64,000 bases of DNA from assembly GCF_028453695.1 (NCBI RefSeq), contig NC_135782.1, positions 19,400,190 through 19,464,189 of the forward strand, read 5' to 3'. The translations under genes were made by a program, and so were the position numbers. The notes beneath the pieces were generated by a model that saw only the letters and a program-made list of their open reading frames with translations, was not told the origin of the DNA and did no database searches. This DNA comes from Augochlora pura (taxonomy: Eukaryota > Arthropoda > Insecta > Hymenoptera > Halictidae). Shown here one piece after another: positions 12,843 to 27,300 of the stretch. Numbering within the stretch: the stretch's first letter is position 1; every line of letters begins with the position of its first letter.

Positions 12843-12971
12843 TTAACCCTTTGCGCTGTAGAATGTTTTAACAGCTGAACGGAGACGTTTCCTTCAGTGA
12901 AAATAATTTTGAAAATAACGTAGCAATTTCTAGCGTCGCCTCAGAGTCGCCATTCGAGTGCAAAGAGTTAA
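12843..12971. mobile_element. Small TTAA-flanked MITE, piggyBac type
   Basis: TTAA stands at both outer edges (12843-12846 and 12968-12971). Inside, the left end reads CCCTTTGCGCTG and the reverse complement of the right end reads CTCTTTGCACTCG, an imperfect terminal inverted repeat. The 121-bp interior has no coding capacity. TTAA duplications with C-rich ends are the hallmark of piggyBac elements. Related ends occur at 43080-43295. Confidence 0.6.
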
Positions 12972-14908
12972 ATGGGAAATTCAGAGTAAAAGAGCTGCAA
13001 CGCTTTGTCCACCGGAAGCCGGATAATAAAACTTTCAATTATTACGCTACACTGGGAGGTAGATCGATAATCTTCTAGATAATTCTACTAGATTTATCGA
13101 GAGCAATTTATCGACAAGTTCTAAACCGTCCACAACTCTCGGCGGGACTTTGAAGACAGAACGAATGTCGGGACGATAAAACGATTGCCCGATACGCTAA
13201 TTTTTGTGAAATAAATATCGCGGAGGTCGCCCGGCGCGTGTTCGGCTTCGAAATCACGCAGACGAACGCGTGTAAACGATGAGAAGGATACAGGCTGCTG
13301 GATTCCGAGTAAATATCCAGCTGGCGCAAGATCGCGCGAATTCGAGGGATAATTTTCGGAAAAAATCGAGTTTGAGAGCGTCCCATGGCTGTCGGGTTGA
13401 ATAGTGTTGCAGGAATTTGCAAACTGGATTTTCTGGGAAACGAGGTTCCGCGGGTAGAATAAGCTTCTCGCGATTATACCGTCCGCATGCAGCCGGGAAT
13501 CGAGTGGCTCGTGTGCTCGAGGGCTTCCGTGGAAAATTTTATTTTCATCAAATAATTCCAGCGTCGAATGTTCCGCACCGATCAAACATTTTTCCGCGTA
13601 ATCATTGGATTCGCGTTTCCGTCCTACACCACCGGCGGGGGACAAATCCTGGCGGCTGCCGTTTACTCTTTTCACTCGCGCCGATCGATATTTACCCGAC
13701 AGACGCATGTCGCATCGATAAATAAAACTCCGCTGTAAAATGTAATCCGAGCCACGACACCGTGCGAAAAGAAATAAATAGATATCGATGCGCGCCACAG
13801 AGGGAGAGAGTCGGAGATCGATTAAAAAGAGAGAAAGATGGCGTGGAAAATCCGCGATGCAGCGAGACCAGATCCCAGAGATAGAATTCGAGGCACGAAT
13901 TTACCGAAAGTTTTATTAAACTGCATATTCGACCGTGTTTTACCATTATCGGGCCGCCATTAACGCGGAAACAAGCGACAACGGATCATTAACCCGCGCT
14001 CCGATTATTTTTCCTCGATTAGTAATACACTATCGATTCGAAGTGTTCTCGTTATACTTTTTATCGCATCGCCGACTATCCCTGACCTCTGATCGATTTT
14101 CACGGTGTTTTGGAAACGCGTTCATCGAATGGCTATAAAATTGTGAAATGGTTTTAAGCGAAACTCGAGCGTTCTCAATTGTTTCGTCCGAGAATTATGG
14201 CGGAATTCACGGTGGACGGAGCGAGCGGTCGGAGCAGTCGTTTGGTTTCGATACGCATGAAATATTGAATGAATCGAAACGACCTCCGTGGGGGGGGATC
14301 ACCAAACGACCAGCGTAAGCAAGCGAGGGTACGAACGATTATCGTAACAGCGGGGCTGCTTCGATCGGCCATTGCCGTGGACGTGGCTTTTGAGACCGGG
14401 CATTCATCGGAATCCACAAACTATCCGCAAACTGCATACGAATGGGAACGCGTTCCTTTGCTGGCCGCTGAAAAGTCACAGCCTCAAAGGAGAACTCTCG
14501 AGGAACCGGCTACCGCGACTGGAGGGCCCCGGCTCTTTCACGAAACTTGTCTGTCCCTTCCGCTATCGTAATCCTCTTACCCTCTCGGATCGCTGTAGGA
14601 ATTTCGTCGAACAGGCGAATTGTCTCTGCAAAGTCAGCCTGATTAAATTGCTCCGATCGCATCGTCGCGTTTTTTTAAATATTCGGCAAAGATTCGTGTA
14701 AGGAATTTATCCGAAAGAATCGAGCAGCTATTTCATATTTATCCATATTTTCGATCGGAGACCGCGCGAGCACAGGGGCGAATGGGAAATCGATTTCACG
14801 GCGTGATAAAGTTCTTTTCCCAGGTACCTGGTTGCTTCCTTTATTCCAGGCTCTCCTTCCCGACGATTTGAACGCGCCAATGTAAATGCAAATACGGCTC
14901 CTCTGTAG

Positions 14909-14932
14909 CCCGTCGTCCCGTCGTCCCGTCGT
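14909..14932. repeat. CCCGTCGT 8-bp tandem repeat
   Basis: Three direct copies of the octamer, the last ending in ATCG instead of CCCG. Confidence 0.85.
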
Positions 14933-16326
14933 CATCGTCTCCGTTGATCCTCTTTAAATTCCTCCGTGCTGAAGGACCGTCTGCCTTTTCTTCCAGCTTC
15001 GTGCCTCCCTTTGGGAATTATTACCACGGCTGACACGTCGCCGACTGGCAACGAATGTAACGCGTTCATCGCGCCAATAATTTCGTCTGCTGTCACGTCT
15101 CCGCTTCTCCGTGTCCCGTCCAAGTCTATTCTTTCGCTTTCGATTTGTGGCTACCGCGGTTCTCTCGCTTCTCCTTTCATCTCGCTTTTAGCGAGGAGAA
15201 AAGTTTCACTTGTGCTGCTGATCTTCGATTCATACGGGATACGGTTCTTTATTAGGTCGAGTCACGAATCAATTTTGTTTATTTGCAACCCTTGTATCGT
15301 GAAATTAAAAGCTTCGGTCTTAAAATCGATCCACTCGAATATTCATTCAATTTAGTACTCGGTTTATTAATTTATTAATCGATTAATTAGCTTTCCTCTA
15401 AACGAACCAGGTCGGCACGCGCCGAGCCCTCGTGGAAACAAGCCCGAATGAAACCGTTCGTTCAGCGTTGGTCGCAAGACACCGTTACTCGGGCCACTTC
15501 CGCGCGCGCGCAAACTCGATTCGCGCTCGTCAACGGGAATCAAGCCGTTGGGAAATTTCATTAGCCCGAGACCGCGAAAATTGAAACGACTTTCCCTCGG
15601 CCTGACACAATTTGCGTCTCCTTGCTCGCCGGCAAGCTTCCAACCCCGCGGATACCTTGTGATTCATGGTTCGGCCGGGTCCGCGGTTCCTTACTTCACT
15701 AGTCTTTGGAAGCCAAAAATCGATCGTTGGAAGATGTGTTCTTTCGATTTCCGACAGCGTCGAACCAAAGTCGCGTAATCCTCCGCGTTGGCATCGCTTC
15801 AGCGGATCGGATGCAACCCTTCGTCCTTTCCGCTTCGTTGTGAGACCGAGACGATCGGATTGCATCGAGTTGCATCGAAAAATCCCGCGAATCTGCTTCT
15901 CGAGGCTCGAGCAGGTTGCACAGCCGGTGCTCCAAGAGTGTTCGACACCCATTCGAGTCGAAACTAAACGAGACGATTCGTCGTGCTCACCCCTCCCCAC
16001 GTCCCCTGCTTTTCCAAAAAATGCGAGGACTCTTTGATCCGCGGCATCTGCTCGGCGCCTATTCTTCCATCGGATGTCAAGGATGATGGGAGACGAAACC
16101 TTTGAATTCTCCTCGCGTTCCATCGGCGGTGTCCGGCCCTTCGATCCTCCTGCGTTCGGCGCACAGGTTGCTTTCCCTCTGACGCAGAGAGGTAGGCGAA
16201 ACCCTTCGGTCCTCGACGCGTTTGCACCAAAGGATGCGACCCTGCCGGTCTTTCCCGATTCACCGGTGCACATGCTCAATACGCAGGAATTCACGGAGGA
16301 CGGAGAATACACCGCTGGGACAAGCC

Positions 16327-16377
16327 AGCCCGGCCCGGCCCGGCCCGGCCCGGCCCGGCCCGGCCCGGTCCGGCCCA
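16327..16377. repeat. CCCGG pentanucleotide array
   Basis: About ten perfect CCCGG/GGCCC pentamers, with a related degenerate stretch again at about 16513-16537. It is the longest of the GC pentamer arrays and encodes the spurious Gly-Pro-Ala repeats seen in the overlapping frames. Confidence 0.9.
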
Positions 16378-17114
16378 CCCATCGAGATCGAAATATCCTT
16401 GCCTCGCCTCTAGATATATGACGTTTACATCGTCACTCTTGGCACGCCGTTCTCTCTCCTTCTTGTTCTTCTCGTCCTCTTCATCCCGCATCTTCCCGAT
16501 CCTCTCTCCGGCACGGCCCGACCCGGTCCGGCCCGCTGCACAGTCCGCAAGATTCTGTGTTCGGTATTCGATGGAACGGGTTTCGCTCCCGTCCGAGTTC
16601 CATCTCGAATCGTACCCGTGTCCACGTTCCTACACGTTTTCTCTATCTCCTCTCAGTTTCCAGAGGAATCTGCAGGACTGTGGGGATGATTTAATGATAC
16701 CGATAGCTCCGAGCCATTTCCACGAATAATTGCGTCTATAGGTACACGTTCAGCTATAATCCTTCTCCACTCTACACTTCTGCCAACGATATTTTTTATT
16801 TTTATCTCGAACACTGCCGTTAAACCCAACGATTAATATCTTAAGACGGCCATGTTAGAGCTGAACGTTACACGACCTAGAGTGGACGTCTTGAAGACGG
16901 CCCTGTGTTATGCGGATAACCGAAGGGAACCCGAATAAAAAGGCAGGCAGGGGTATCGAACGGGTATCAAAGGAATAACAGCAGGGAATTGCGCCGCGGA
17001 GAGGGAGGAAGACAGGAAGAAACCCCGAGGATTCCACTTCAATTTCAACCACATTTCGCTAAAATCGCTCTCGAACAGAATACATTCCCGGGAACGTAAG
17101 TAAAAGACTTCCGC

Positions 17115-17147
17115 GGCTCGACTCGACTCGGCTCGGCTCGGCTCGGC
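17115..17147. repeat. CTCGA/CTCGG pentamer array
   Basis: Six to seven pentamers changing from CTCGA to CTCGG. It has the same period as the CCCGG arrays but a different unit. Confidence 0.85.
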
Positions 17148-18850
17148 GGTCCGGTAGAACAAGAAACGAAGCCTCCACTTGACAAAGAGAGCAACGGGTG
17201 GATATGAAGGGTGAAAAGAAAGCGAAGGGAGTCTGTCTCGGTGGACAAGATGGAGGAGGCCGGGCGAACGTATGCGTTTCGGAACCAACAACGAAGCCGC
17301 CGAGGTTCCCGCCGCCATTATTGCGGCGAGCCGTCGCACCGACGGAGACGGGAAACGGAGAAACCGGGATGGAAAAGACGAAAAGAAACGGTTACCGTTC
17401 CCTCGAACCGTGGGACAAATAAAAAGGGACGGAGGAACAGGGAGGAGGACGGAGAGACGGGGCTGAGTCTGCAAGGTTGGAAGGCGCGGGCGTCGTCGAA
17501 CACGCCAGGGAAACCGCTAGTGAAATTAAAAGCGAAAGCTTAAAAGGAAATTGAAACACAGTCCCCTTCAGTTTTCTCAGATCCCGGATCCAGATCGTTC
17601 GCTGTTAAATCGTTTATCTTTTACCGAACGTGACTGATCGATAGTCTTTGATTTCGCTCTCTAAACTCTGTTGAAATTTCACATTTAAGCAGCACCACAG
17701 CTTTAACCCTTTAATCCTTTAAACACGTAGGTAAACGTGTTTCGGATTTCGAACAAAAATAGCTTTGGGAGCAAATGGTTAATGTCACCGGTGGTGACGC
17801 GACGTCAATTTCACAGACGCGGCTTTTCTTCGCTTCTTTCCGACAGAGATGTAACTCCTGTCGGTTATCCGATGGGGAAACTTGCGAGCAGTGAGATCGT
17901 ACAGCGCTTACGAAATCGGAGAAACTCATTGGCAACAGTAACGGTACTCCTTCGTGTACGAGGCGGCCTTAATCGTCGAATCGCTTCATCCTTGACGCTG
18001 TGGGGCAATCTGTGTTCCCGAAGAATCGTGTTCGAGACAGCATTGGGGAGAGACTCATTTTGGAAGCTAGCAAATCGACTGTAACTATTTTCATCCGCTG
18101 GTGTAATACACATAGATACCAGCTCGTTAGATACACGGTGTTCTGAAATGATGTTGCCCTTTAAGCCAGATTTAAAAAACGTGTAAAGAACCGAACGATA
18201 AATCAAGCGGCGATCGTTTCCAGTTATTAACCGTTTCCGTTACAATTATCATGCCTGGGAGATACGAATCGCTGATAACCGAGTTATCATCTCGTCTTCG
18301 CCTAATGGCCGCGCAGAGTCTCGCGCGGAACGTTAACGACGCGGATTCACTGCCGATTATTGGACTACGCTTCCGACTCGCGTCGAGGATAAACAGCTGC
18401 CGCGGAAGTTCGAGGCTAATTAGTATCGTTCGGGAGAACACTTGGGCGAGTTCTCGTTCGCGGAGAAACTTGGAGTTCGCTGGAACTGTAGTCCGATGTT
18501 TACCGGTTTTTTTACACTTTTGGCAACAACGAGTGTATGCTATATATACCCTCGCACATTATATCATCGGCAATCTGATTGCAGAGATGTGATAAACTTT
18601 ATGTCAAATAAACATTGTTTATTCCAATTGCAGGATAAAAAGGTAGTAAAATAGGTGTTTTAGATTTCTAAAGTCGTCCAGGGTGTTCTCGTGGCAGGAA
18701 ATGTGTTGGAGGAACCTCGATCGCGATATCTATCGGCGGGAGTAATCGAAAACACCTTAATAGAGGGAATAACAGTTCGTTAAGGCAATTGCATTCGAGT
18801 AGAAGGGACGAAAGGATCGATGAAAGAACGGGGATAGCGTTGACTGGAAA
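17148..18850. other. Non-coding stretch, no gene recognised
   Basis: Short open frames only, without recognisable domains. Around 17700-17782 an AT-rich stretch starts with TTAACCCTTT and ends near TTAA. It could be a decayed TTAA element, but the ends match too poorly to call. Confidence 0.5.
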
Positions 18851-18920
18851 TATATATATAGAGATAGAGAGAGGGGGAGGGAGAGAGAGAGAGAGGGAGA
18901 GAGAGAGAGAGAGAGAGAGG
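18851..18920. repeat. (TA)n then (GA)n microsatellite
   Basis: (TA)5 leads into about 50 bases of GA with three short G interruptions. Ser/Leu-rich frames on the minus strand across 18.7-19.4 kb are products of this repeat. Confidence 0.9.
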
Positions 18921-21900
18921 CAGAGGGGTGAATGGGGGCAGAGAGACAGTGAAAAGCAGGCAAAAAACGGTGAGTCAAAGGACCCGATCGTGTGGCAAGG
19001 ACTGCTCGTTAAACCGGAAAACAAACTGCCGAGAGGACTGACTAGGACGGGGCTCTCTCGGCGGCTCTCGCAATGCCTCCATGAACAGAAAAACCGAAAC
19101 GATACGCTTTTGTTGGCAGCCTCGCGTGCCGGCGCATGCTGGCCGGTCGCACAACAACGCGTTTCGCCAATCGGTCGTCGAAGCGACCGAACAACTTGAA
19201 TTTTCGAGCACAATGACGTTCCAACAGACGTTTCTGAAGCTGTCGTTTGTTTGCGCCAAAGGGCCCAATAAAACTGGCCGCCGTTTTCCAGCAGAACTGC
19301 GGACAGAGTTTCGCATCCCTCTTGGACAGTCGTGAATGCGCCAGGGATTTCTTTCGCAATTACCTCGATTAGCGCTATTTCCTCGCTAATAAATTCCTGG
19401 ACGAGCAACTGCGTTCGTTAGCCTTTGCTTTAACGTTCGACATAAAATGCACCGAGATCCAAAGTGACCGTAAAAATTGCAGAGTTTATTCAGCCTTTCC
19501 ACAGAAAATTTTCAATGAAAACTGCTTTATATCTTCCATAATTATAAAATGGAAAATGTGCAGCTGGACGTTTGACCCGCGTTAATTACGATGAACATTT
19601 TGGCAACGAATTCAACGGGATTAAACAGAAAAGAATGTTCGTGGTTTTAGAAAAATGGAACGTAGCATAATACAATTAAATGCCGTCGATTAATCGGACG
19701 ACCCATGAGCACTACATGGTTAATAAAGAAAACAGAAGGGTGGCTAGCCGGAATCGGTGGAGCAAATGGACCGAGCGATTATTAGAATTTAAGAAAGACC
19801 AGTTGTCGGGAAGTCGCGGTCCGCTGAAATACCACTTAATTCCAACGAATGGTTGCCGAGTGTGAATATGGACGAGCAAACGAGACGGAAAAAGGGGACA
19901 GAGGAATGAAGGAAGAGAGCGAGAGGTAAGATGGGTCGAAATAGCGGAATGGAATGGGAGCCGGTGCCGGTGCCGACTCGGCAGAGGAATAACCTTATTT
20001 ACCAAAGGACTCGCGATTATCCTTCCTACCCCCAGCTCCCTGGCCACGGTTGCTCTTATCCCTTTTCAGCCGTTCCTCTTGCTCCTCGTAATCGCGGTGA
20101 TAAATTGCCGCAGTATCACGAACGTATAAACAAATCTCGGCGCTTTCTCCGAAACCCGGTTTTTCTGGCGAAAGTGATATCAGCGTTACTTCGAGGGTTG
20201 AACCGACGGTGTAATAGCTCGTCGAATTCGTCTCGACGTCACACCATCAAGAAACACCATATAATTTTTATGCAAACATTTTTACAGATGTAAATATAAT
20301 ACAGCAGTATGTTAAGCTTCTGTATGGGACGAGTTACGTGCTCACACATTTTTTAATCTCTTCAAAACCCTTCTCAAAATTCGGATTATCAAAGCAGCGA
20401 ATAATTCATAATTCCGAGACACGGATATCGATCGATTTCGAGGGCGAAGCTTCGAGAATTCCACTTTGGCGAGGATAACCGCCGGGTTCCCCATGCCACC
20501 GTGGCCTTTCTTTCCCGAATTCTATTCATCGGTCACTTCTCGCGGGACGCAATCGATCAATCGCACCCACCACTCGCCGCCGCCCACCCTCGTTAAGTCT
20601 CGCCGGGTCTTTCCACGACTTTCGCCGCGGCGCGCGGCGTACGGTCATGTATTATCGATCGATTTTCCCCGTGACAGGCCGGAGGGGAAAGTTTTTCTGC
20701 GAAATGCACCGGGAGAGAGCGTCGTCGCGACCGGATAGGTTGATCGATATCCGCCGATTCCCCGCGATTTTCGATAAATCCGGCCGGGAATTCTTCGGGT
20801 TGGAAATTGAACCGGTTCACGGCCGTAGCATGTAATAGATTGCTGATTACGGGGAAGCAGAAAAGTAGGAAACTCGGTAATTTTCGCGCGAGTACACTCC
20901 CCTCCCAGATTATTAGATCCCTCGCAGAAAATAAAATAAAATCGAGTAACCAGTGTTGTTACAATTTCCTCGACTTACTTTCAAGTTAATTACTACTGTA
21001 ACTAAACTGTCAGTAATGTAACAAGTCTATGTATGTATCTAGGTGTACGTGCATCGCTCGCGTTAAATTACGCGACGTTTGTTCGTTGAACGGTGGGTTG
21101 AACTGGCTATTAAAAGAATAATCATGCGATTACGCGAAAGGAACGCGCCGGCACGGGATCTCGCCACGCACCCCCTAGCGCTCGTAGAACACAGTACACG
21201 CGGAGGACTAATTAGATGAAAAGGAGTAAAACGAACCGGCGGCTGATAGCAAAGTCATAAATTAAAATTAGTTTCTGCGAGAATTATTTTTCCGGGAGCG
21301 AGTGTCAGTCGCGAGCCGCTCAACATTTTTATTTCCCTGTGCGCTCTCCCCTTTGCGTTTCCTTTCCGAGGCTCGCTTCCCGCTTCCCGCTTCTCGCGTC
21401 TCGCTTCTCGCTTCTCGCTCCGTTGGGAAGGTTTTCCAGGGTCGACGAATCCTTTATTGCGATGGTTTGTCCCTGCCCGGTTCTACCCGGTACCCAGACC
21501 GCCGCCGACCCTTCCCTGCCTCACGGAATCGCCCGACAAGCAGGATTATACCGCCGGAAATATCAATGGCCTCTCTTTCATCCCGTCCCGGCGAGCACCT
21601 GTACATTTTTTCTCCTTTTCGGGGCAACTTAATGGAATTACGCCCGTTAAAAATTCCGTGAATCATAATGCGGTTTGCCTCGCGCGCCTCCCGCGTCGCC
21701 TCAGCGGCCGCCAATTTTTGATCGTCGCGTAAACAGGCTTTACAAAATCCCCGACTATTCTATTACTCCTGTATATCGCCGAGAAAGAACGCAACACGAT
21801 ATCGGGGAGACTGAAGTCCAACGAAATACGCGGAGCCACTTGAAATGCAAACCACTTGCTAAATACGATCGGTACACGTCGTGTATCCTTGGCTCATTCT

Positions 21901-24293
21901 CAAGTAGCGAACTCCAAAACCTCGTCCGACTGTTTATTAGTCATTTAACTTTCCCGCAGAAAGTTCGCCGGAAGATTGAAGATCGGCTAAAAATCCCGCG
22001 ATCAACCAAACGCGAGGCGGCATCCATGGTCGTTAAACTCCCATTGACCTCCTCTTCTCCGACAGCACAGAGCTATCGGTACTTGTAATTATGTAATTAT
22101 GTAATTTGCTCCGGCGACTCTCCACAGTTTTGACCATTCCCGAGAGTGGTTTCATCGGATACTTTTATTTTTCATGGAAACTAAAAATCGTCTACGCTAA
22201 TTAAACGATAAAAAAAATAATAAGAACAGACTTTACTTCTTTCGGTGGAATGACTCCACGATTCAATTAAAATTTAGAAACTCCAGCCAAGTAAATAATC
22301 GCTCGGGATCGTCCGGAAAGAATTCACTGTCCGGAATATTCGCGTTTCTCCGGCGAGCGAGGGAGCGACGAGATTCAATTTGGAAAAATGAGTCAACCGT
22401 TCGGTAATCTCGGCGGACGTCTTCAGTCGGAGGATTTTTATAACCCGGCACGTACACGACACCGAAAAGGACACAGTGAATCGTTTCAACTCGGAGCCGA
22501 GGGTCGAAAAAGCTTCGCCACTGTATCCGCCGCAGTTGGCTCCGCACAGCATCCTATCGCGCTTTCGATCCAGTCGAACCAAAAAGTCCCAGCGAAAAAC
22601 AACCGCAACGACGAGACTTCGATCTTTCGGTGCATCGACCGACCTGTCCCGGCGCCCGCAAAATTTAATACCGCCCTCCTATCTGATTTTCCTTCTTTCA
22701 GGCACCAATTTATTCGGATAATTCACTGTTTGTAGCTTGTCATCGCAGGCAGTGTCTTATCTGTTAAATGGCCCCGCATTTGGTATGCGAGGGTTAACGT
22801 TGCCCTCGAATTTGAAACAATGTCCCCCAAGTGCATCTATGGCTTGGACTGAACCAGCGTGGACCGCGGAAACGAATAAACAACGAGAGCCGTTCCTGAC
22901 GCAGTGGCAGGACCGTAAAACGCGAGTCCGAAAAAGCAAGCGTCCCAAAAGCCGAGAACGTACTATCAATTTCGTGTCGCTATCTAATCGGACTCCCCAG
23001 CGATCCTCTACGCAAACTCTTTTCAATTCGTTCGATAAACGGCCGGGTTCCCGACAAATATGTATATTCGACCTCGTTTCTCGCCGGTTCCCGTCCCGTT
23101 CTACGTCGACGCTCTGTTTGCTGGTCGCGTGAGGCAAAACGCTCACGGAACGATTTTTCACGGACATTCTCCTCCCCTCTCTCGCCGTCTCTCCGGCTGT
23201 CTCCCCCCTCGTTTCGCCTACGACGATAGACTACGAATATATCACGACGCGGATAGCGCGGCTGAGCAAGCATTGTTCAACGTCAAACATCTACCGACCC
23301 AACATCCTGCGTCCCAAGGGGAACACGAGGGATGTACACACGGTGCCCCTCTCGAGACGGCCGAGCGTCGACTCGAACCGAGCAGGCGTCCTCCCCACTC
23401 CGAAGATTCCAGCGAGGCGTATCCTTCCGAGCCGAGAAATCGCTTCCACAGCCGCTTCCATCTGGAGCACCCTGTACATACCAAGAAAGCCGCGCACTTC
23501 GGCAACTTCCCCTGAATTGCTACAATGCAATCTAACGCGAGCCATCTCGCTCGCCGAGCGTTGCCTTTTTCGCTGTCGCCGCTTCCAGGGCCTATCGAGG
23601 CTATCAAGGTGAGCCAGTCTTTTAAATACATCGCTGCTCGCGGAAGCTGCCTATGCCTTTCGAGCCTACGAATCCTGAATCTCGGTTGCTGGCAGAGTCC
23701 CGGAAGAAAAATCGGTGAGAAATTGCCGCATGCAACCTCGCGCTTTGTAATGTGATCCTCTTTAAACGACCAGATCGTCGAACAAGTGCAGGGCAAAAAG
23801 AAAAAGAAGAAAGAGAAAACCTAACATAACCTGACATATCGATAAAGACCCTGTTCCAGATGATCTTGGTTATCCGGCGAGGTTATGTCTTTTGATATTC
23901 AGACCGTCTGGTTTTGGAGGACTCGATAGGACTCGCAAGCCGTTCGATGCCATCGCTAGTCATGCGACAGGCTATGTATGGTTGCATATAAAGGAGGAAA
24001 GACGCGTGTACGCGTCCCCGTTCGGACGATAAATCTGGCAGTTCGATGTCTCCATTTCTGGCGGCGTTCTATTCGCTCGTGTTCATTTTATTCCGCCATT
24101 ATATGCTCTATCCTTCGAAGCTGATAGCGAGACGCGCGAGCTTATGTCCCGGTATCGTTCGCTTCGGGAGAAACGATTCAGGAGGAACGTCTGTTACGGT
24201 GTTCCAGCGAATTTGCATGGAGAACGTTCTGCGTGGTAACGGTCAGATGAAAAGAAAGGGGAGCAGCGGCGAGAGCGAGAAATCGAGTGAGGG

Positions 24294-24295
<2 letters not shown>
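18921..24295. other. Non-coding stretch, no gene recognised
   Basis: I see no supported gene. The only structure is a TCTCGCT-type heptamer array at 21371-21420. Frames up to about 184 codons on either strand (for example 23.2-23.8 kb minus) change composition along their length and match no family I know. Confidence 0.5.
21371..21420. repeat. CGCTTCT/CGCTTCC heptamer array
   Basis: About seven degenerate 7-bp units, pyrimidine-rich on the + strand. Confidence 0.85.

Positions 24296-24341
<46 letters not shown>
24296..24341. repeat. (GA)23 microsatellite
   Basis: Forty-six bases of perfect GA, the longest uninterrupted dinucleotide run in the window. It forms a long polypurine strand. Confidence 0.95.
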
Positions 24342-24345
<4 letters not shown>

Positions 24346-27300
24346 TAGGTCGAAAGAGAAACGGAAATAGGACGGCAGAGAGAAACGGTTAATGGATTGA
24401 CACGGTGGATTGCAATTAAGTTAACGGTCGAACGCTATTTCTGGATTATTTCTGGCGGCTCGAATGGTTTATAAATATCAGCATGCGAATTCTGTTAATG
24501 CGAGCCGATGCGGTGGGCGCGCTGCCCGTGGTATTCGACGCAAACAATTCGGATGAAGATTAAACGATGGAAATACATTACCTAGAATAAAATCTAAGCG
24601 GCCGAAATAACTATACGGTGTCGGAAAGAAAACTCTCGGAACTTCTAGTTCGAATGTCCTGTCCTGCACACGTGTCGACACTTTTTTTAAGCATCCATAC
24701 TACGCTACACCTGCAAGCCCCGAATGTAATCAACGTTCGTTGCCTCTCTGCTATCGTATAAATTACAGCTACCCATCCTTGCTACTCGTAAATGCATAGA
24801 AACCGCAGTCCAGTCATAACATAATTTCCCAGCACATGCAAAAACCGTAGCAATACTCGTTTGCAACGCTATCAATTTATTAAAATTATTAGACAAAGAA
24901 ACGAACGTCTAGGCAACTTCGGTATCTGATAATTAATACGAACAAGTTTTTATTTTACATAAAAATCCGTGGCCGAGTAATCAATCGTGACTAATCTCAC
25001 CGGAATCGATGGAAATAAGCAGAGCTCGCGTTTTATTTACAAATTTCGCGGGCTTTTTCGGGCCGCAACGTAGGTCGGTCTTTTCCTCGGCTTTCCGACG
25101 TCCTTGGGTCGTTCGATCGCAAAAACGAATGGCACTTGCTTCCTCGGCGCGGAGTGTCGCTAGACGCTCGAAAGCACTCTGTGTAACACATGTTTTGACC
25201 AAGCAGCAAAATTCACCGAACAATATGTTTGTCGCGGGAGAGAGACGTAGCGCGTTCGATCGACCATTTCCTCGGTAGAAATCGCCGGCGTTCTTTCTCG
25301 TAGGCTCTCGCTCGAGTCTCGTAACTCGAAGAATCTTGACACCGATTATAACAAGCGCGAGCCAAGCCTTAGACTAAAGCCTTAGACTAAAACGGCGATC
25401 TCGGAAGTTCCGCAATAAAAACTTCCGAAGGCCAGAATGGGAACGGAATCCTTAATTTGGGAATACTTTCTATGCCGGGGGATGATTGGAATACTTTGGC
25501 AACCAAGAATCTCCCCCGGTGTACCGGGATTTCGCATTCTTCTTCTTTAATTCGACTCCGAGTCGTCTAAATAATAAACAAGACCGATTTATTTTTCACG
25601 GTTGGAGAAACGTATTCGGACATCGTTAAAATGATATATAATAAAATGTAACATAATTACTTGATCACCAATGTCTGATCGGAGAGAAAAGACGCGTTCG
25701 TTCCGCTCGACAATTTTTACTCCGCGCCTAGATCAGCGGTTGTTTTTAATTGGACGATAAAAAATTCCGAGCATCTACTCGGTTGCCCGAGGTTTTATCT
25801 CGTATCTCTTGTTCGAGCGAACGCAAATATGTATTTCTTTCCGTTCGGCGAACGTTCGTTGCCTTCGACACAGTCATTAGACCAATTTAATGGGAGTGGA
25901 TTAGACTCGCCGAAGAGTGACAATAAAGGAGGCGGAAGCCTTTGGAGACAATATTTATCAAAGGATATCGCACGATCAAACCGAAGAATATCGTCGAAGA
26001 AGGAAGCCGGTTGATACGCGGCAATCTCACCCTCGGCACTGGTCTTCCTCCCTCGATCGTTCGAGGCAGGGGCGTGGAGAGCGCGGCGGACACGAAACGA
26101 ATCTTCCCAGATTGGATCTGTTCGGTGCAGTTCCTTCTTTTAAGAAGCCCACCCACGGCCCGTCCCGACCCGCAGCACACCACCTCTGGCCAACTACTCT
26201 ACCGCCGCGTATCCTAGTTGGGCTTTTCTTGCCCGACTTTCGCGTAATAACCGGAAGCGAGAAGCGAGGGCAAAGTGGATCGCATCATAAATCTGCTCGG
26301 CGCTCAACAATGGAGAGCCGCCGTCTCTTGTGAGTACGATCAAAAGAAGTTTCGCGGAACTGGCTACCATTATGATAATCCGCCTGCTATCCCGTAAAGG
26401 CTGTAAAAAAACACCGGTCGACTGTGTTCGCAAATCTCGACACTGGCGTGCCCTTTGTCTTTGGCTCGCGGAACCAGAGAGATTTAGCAGCGAGTATGCG
26501 GCAGCGCCTCGCGCGAAATTTCATTCAGCGATATTTCGTTTTAACGATGTTTAGTTGATAACCATAGCCGTGTGTAACTCTGGAACCAAACGCCCGCCAT
26601 CCGACGGTTCAAGCGGAACGAATGAATGAAAAAAACGGTCAGAAGAATTAGCCGTTGTTGTGAAAGCAGAAATAATCGAATAGAGTTAAAATTGACACTT
26701 TATTTCCAAGGTCCCGCGCGTGTCTGCGCTCTCTTTTTCGGTACACCTGGACGGTGCAGACCGCGATCGAAGCTGCAATCCGCACTGGCTCCGGGCGGAT
26801 TAGCTGGATTCGTTTACGCCAAACCGATCGGCTAACCTTGGAGAGCCTCGACGGTTACTCAAGGCCGGTGGATACGAGAAAGAAGAAACTATCGACTCGC
26901 GTATACATATAAGCGCGTATCCATCGGGAGTACGTGCTCTACCACGCGCTTCGATTCCACCTCTCTGCAAGGACTCGCGAACAACACACCTTTCTCGTAA
27001 GATTCCTTTCTCGATTTCGCAGAAATCGAGACCTATGATTCACGCGACGCGTCCTTCGATCGTAGAAACGCACTCGCTTGGTCGTCAAAGGTGCCAAAGT
27101 TCAAAGGTCGCGGCGATTCCGATTACCAACATATACATATAGTGTATAGACTGTATTCTTTCTACAAGATCCATGGGAATATATTTAAAAGAGGCAAAAA
27201 TCTCTGTGGACCCTTAAACTTGGCCTGTATCGAATGAAGTATTACAATTTGTGCGAACTAAACAGGTGTCCTAATACTTTTGGAGAGGGCTGTACGAGTC

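Larger units (their letters stand above)
10516..16326. other. Non-coding stretch holding two miniature transposons
   Basis: No host gene recognised. It contains the TA-flanked element at 11271-11376, the TTAA-flanked element at 12843-12971, and an 8-bp repeat (CCCGTCGT, three copies) at 14909-14932. Open frames of up to 225 codons on the minus strand (13.1-13.8 kb) show no recognisable domain. Confidence 0.55.

Noticed and set aside
17704..17782. Possible 80-bp TTAA element
   Set aside because: The two ends agree at too few positions to claim an inverted repeat.
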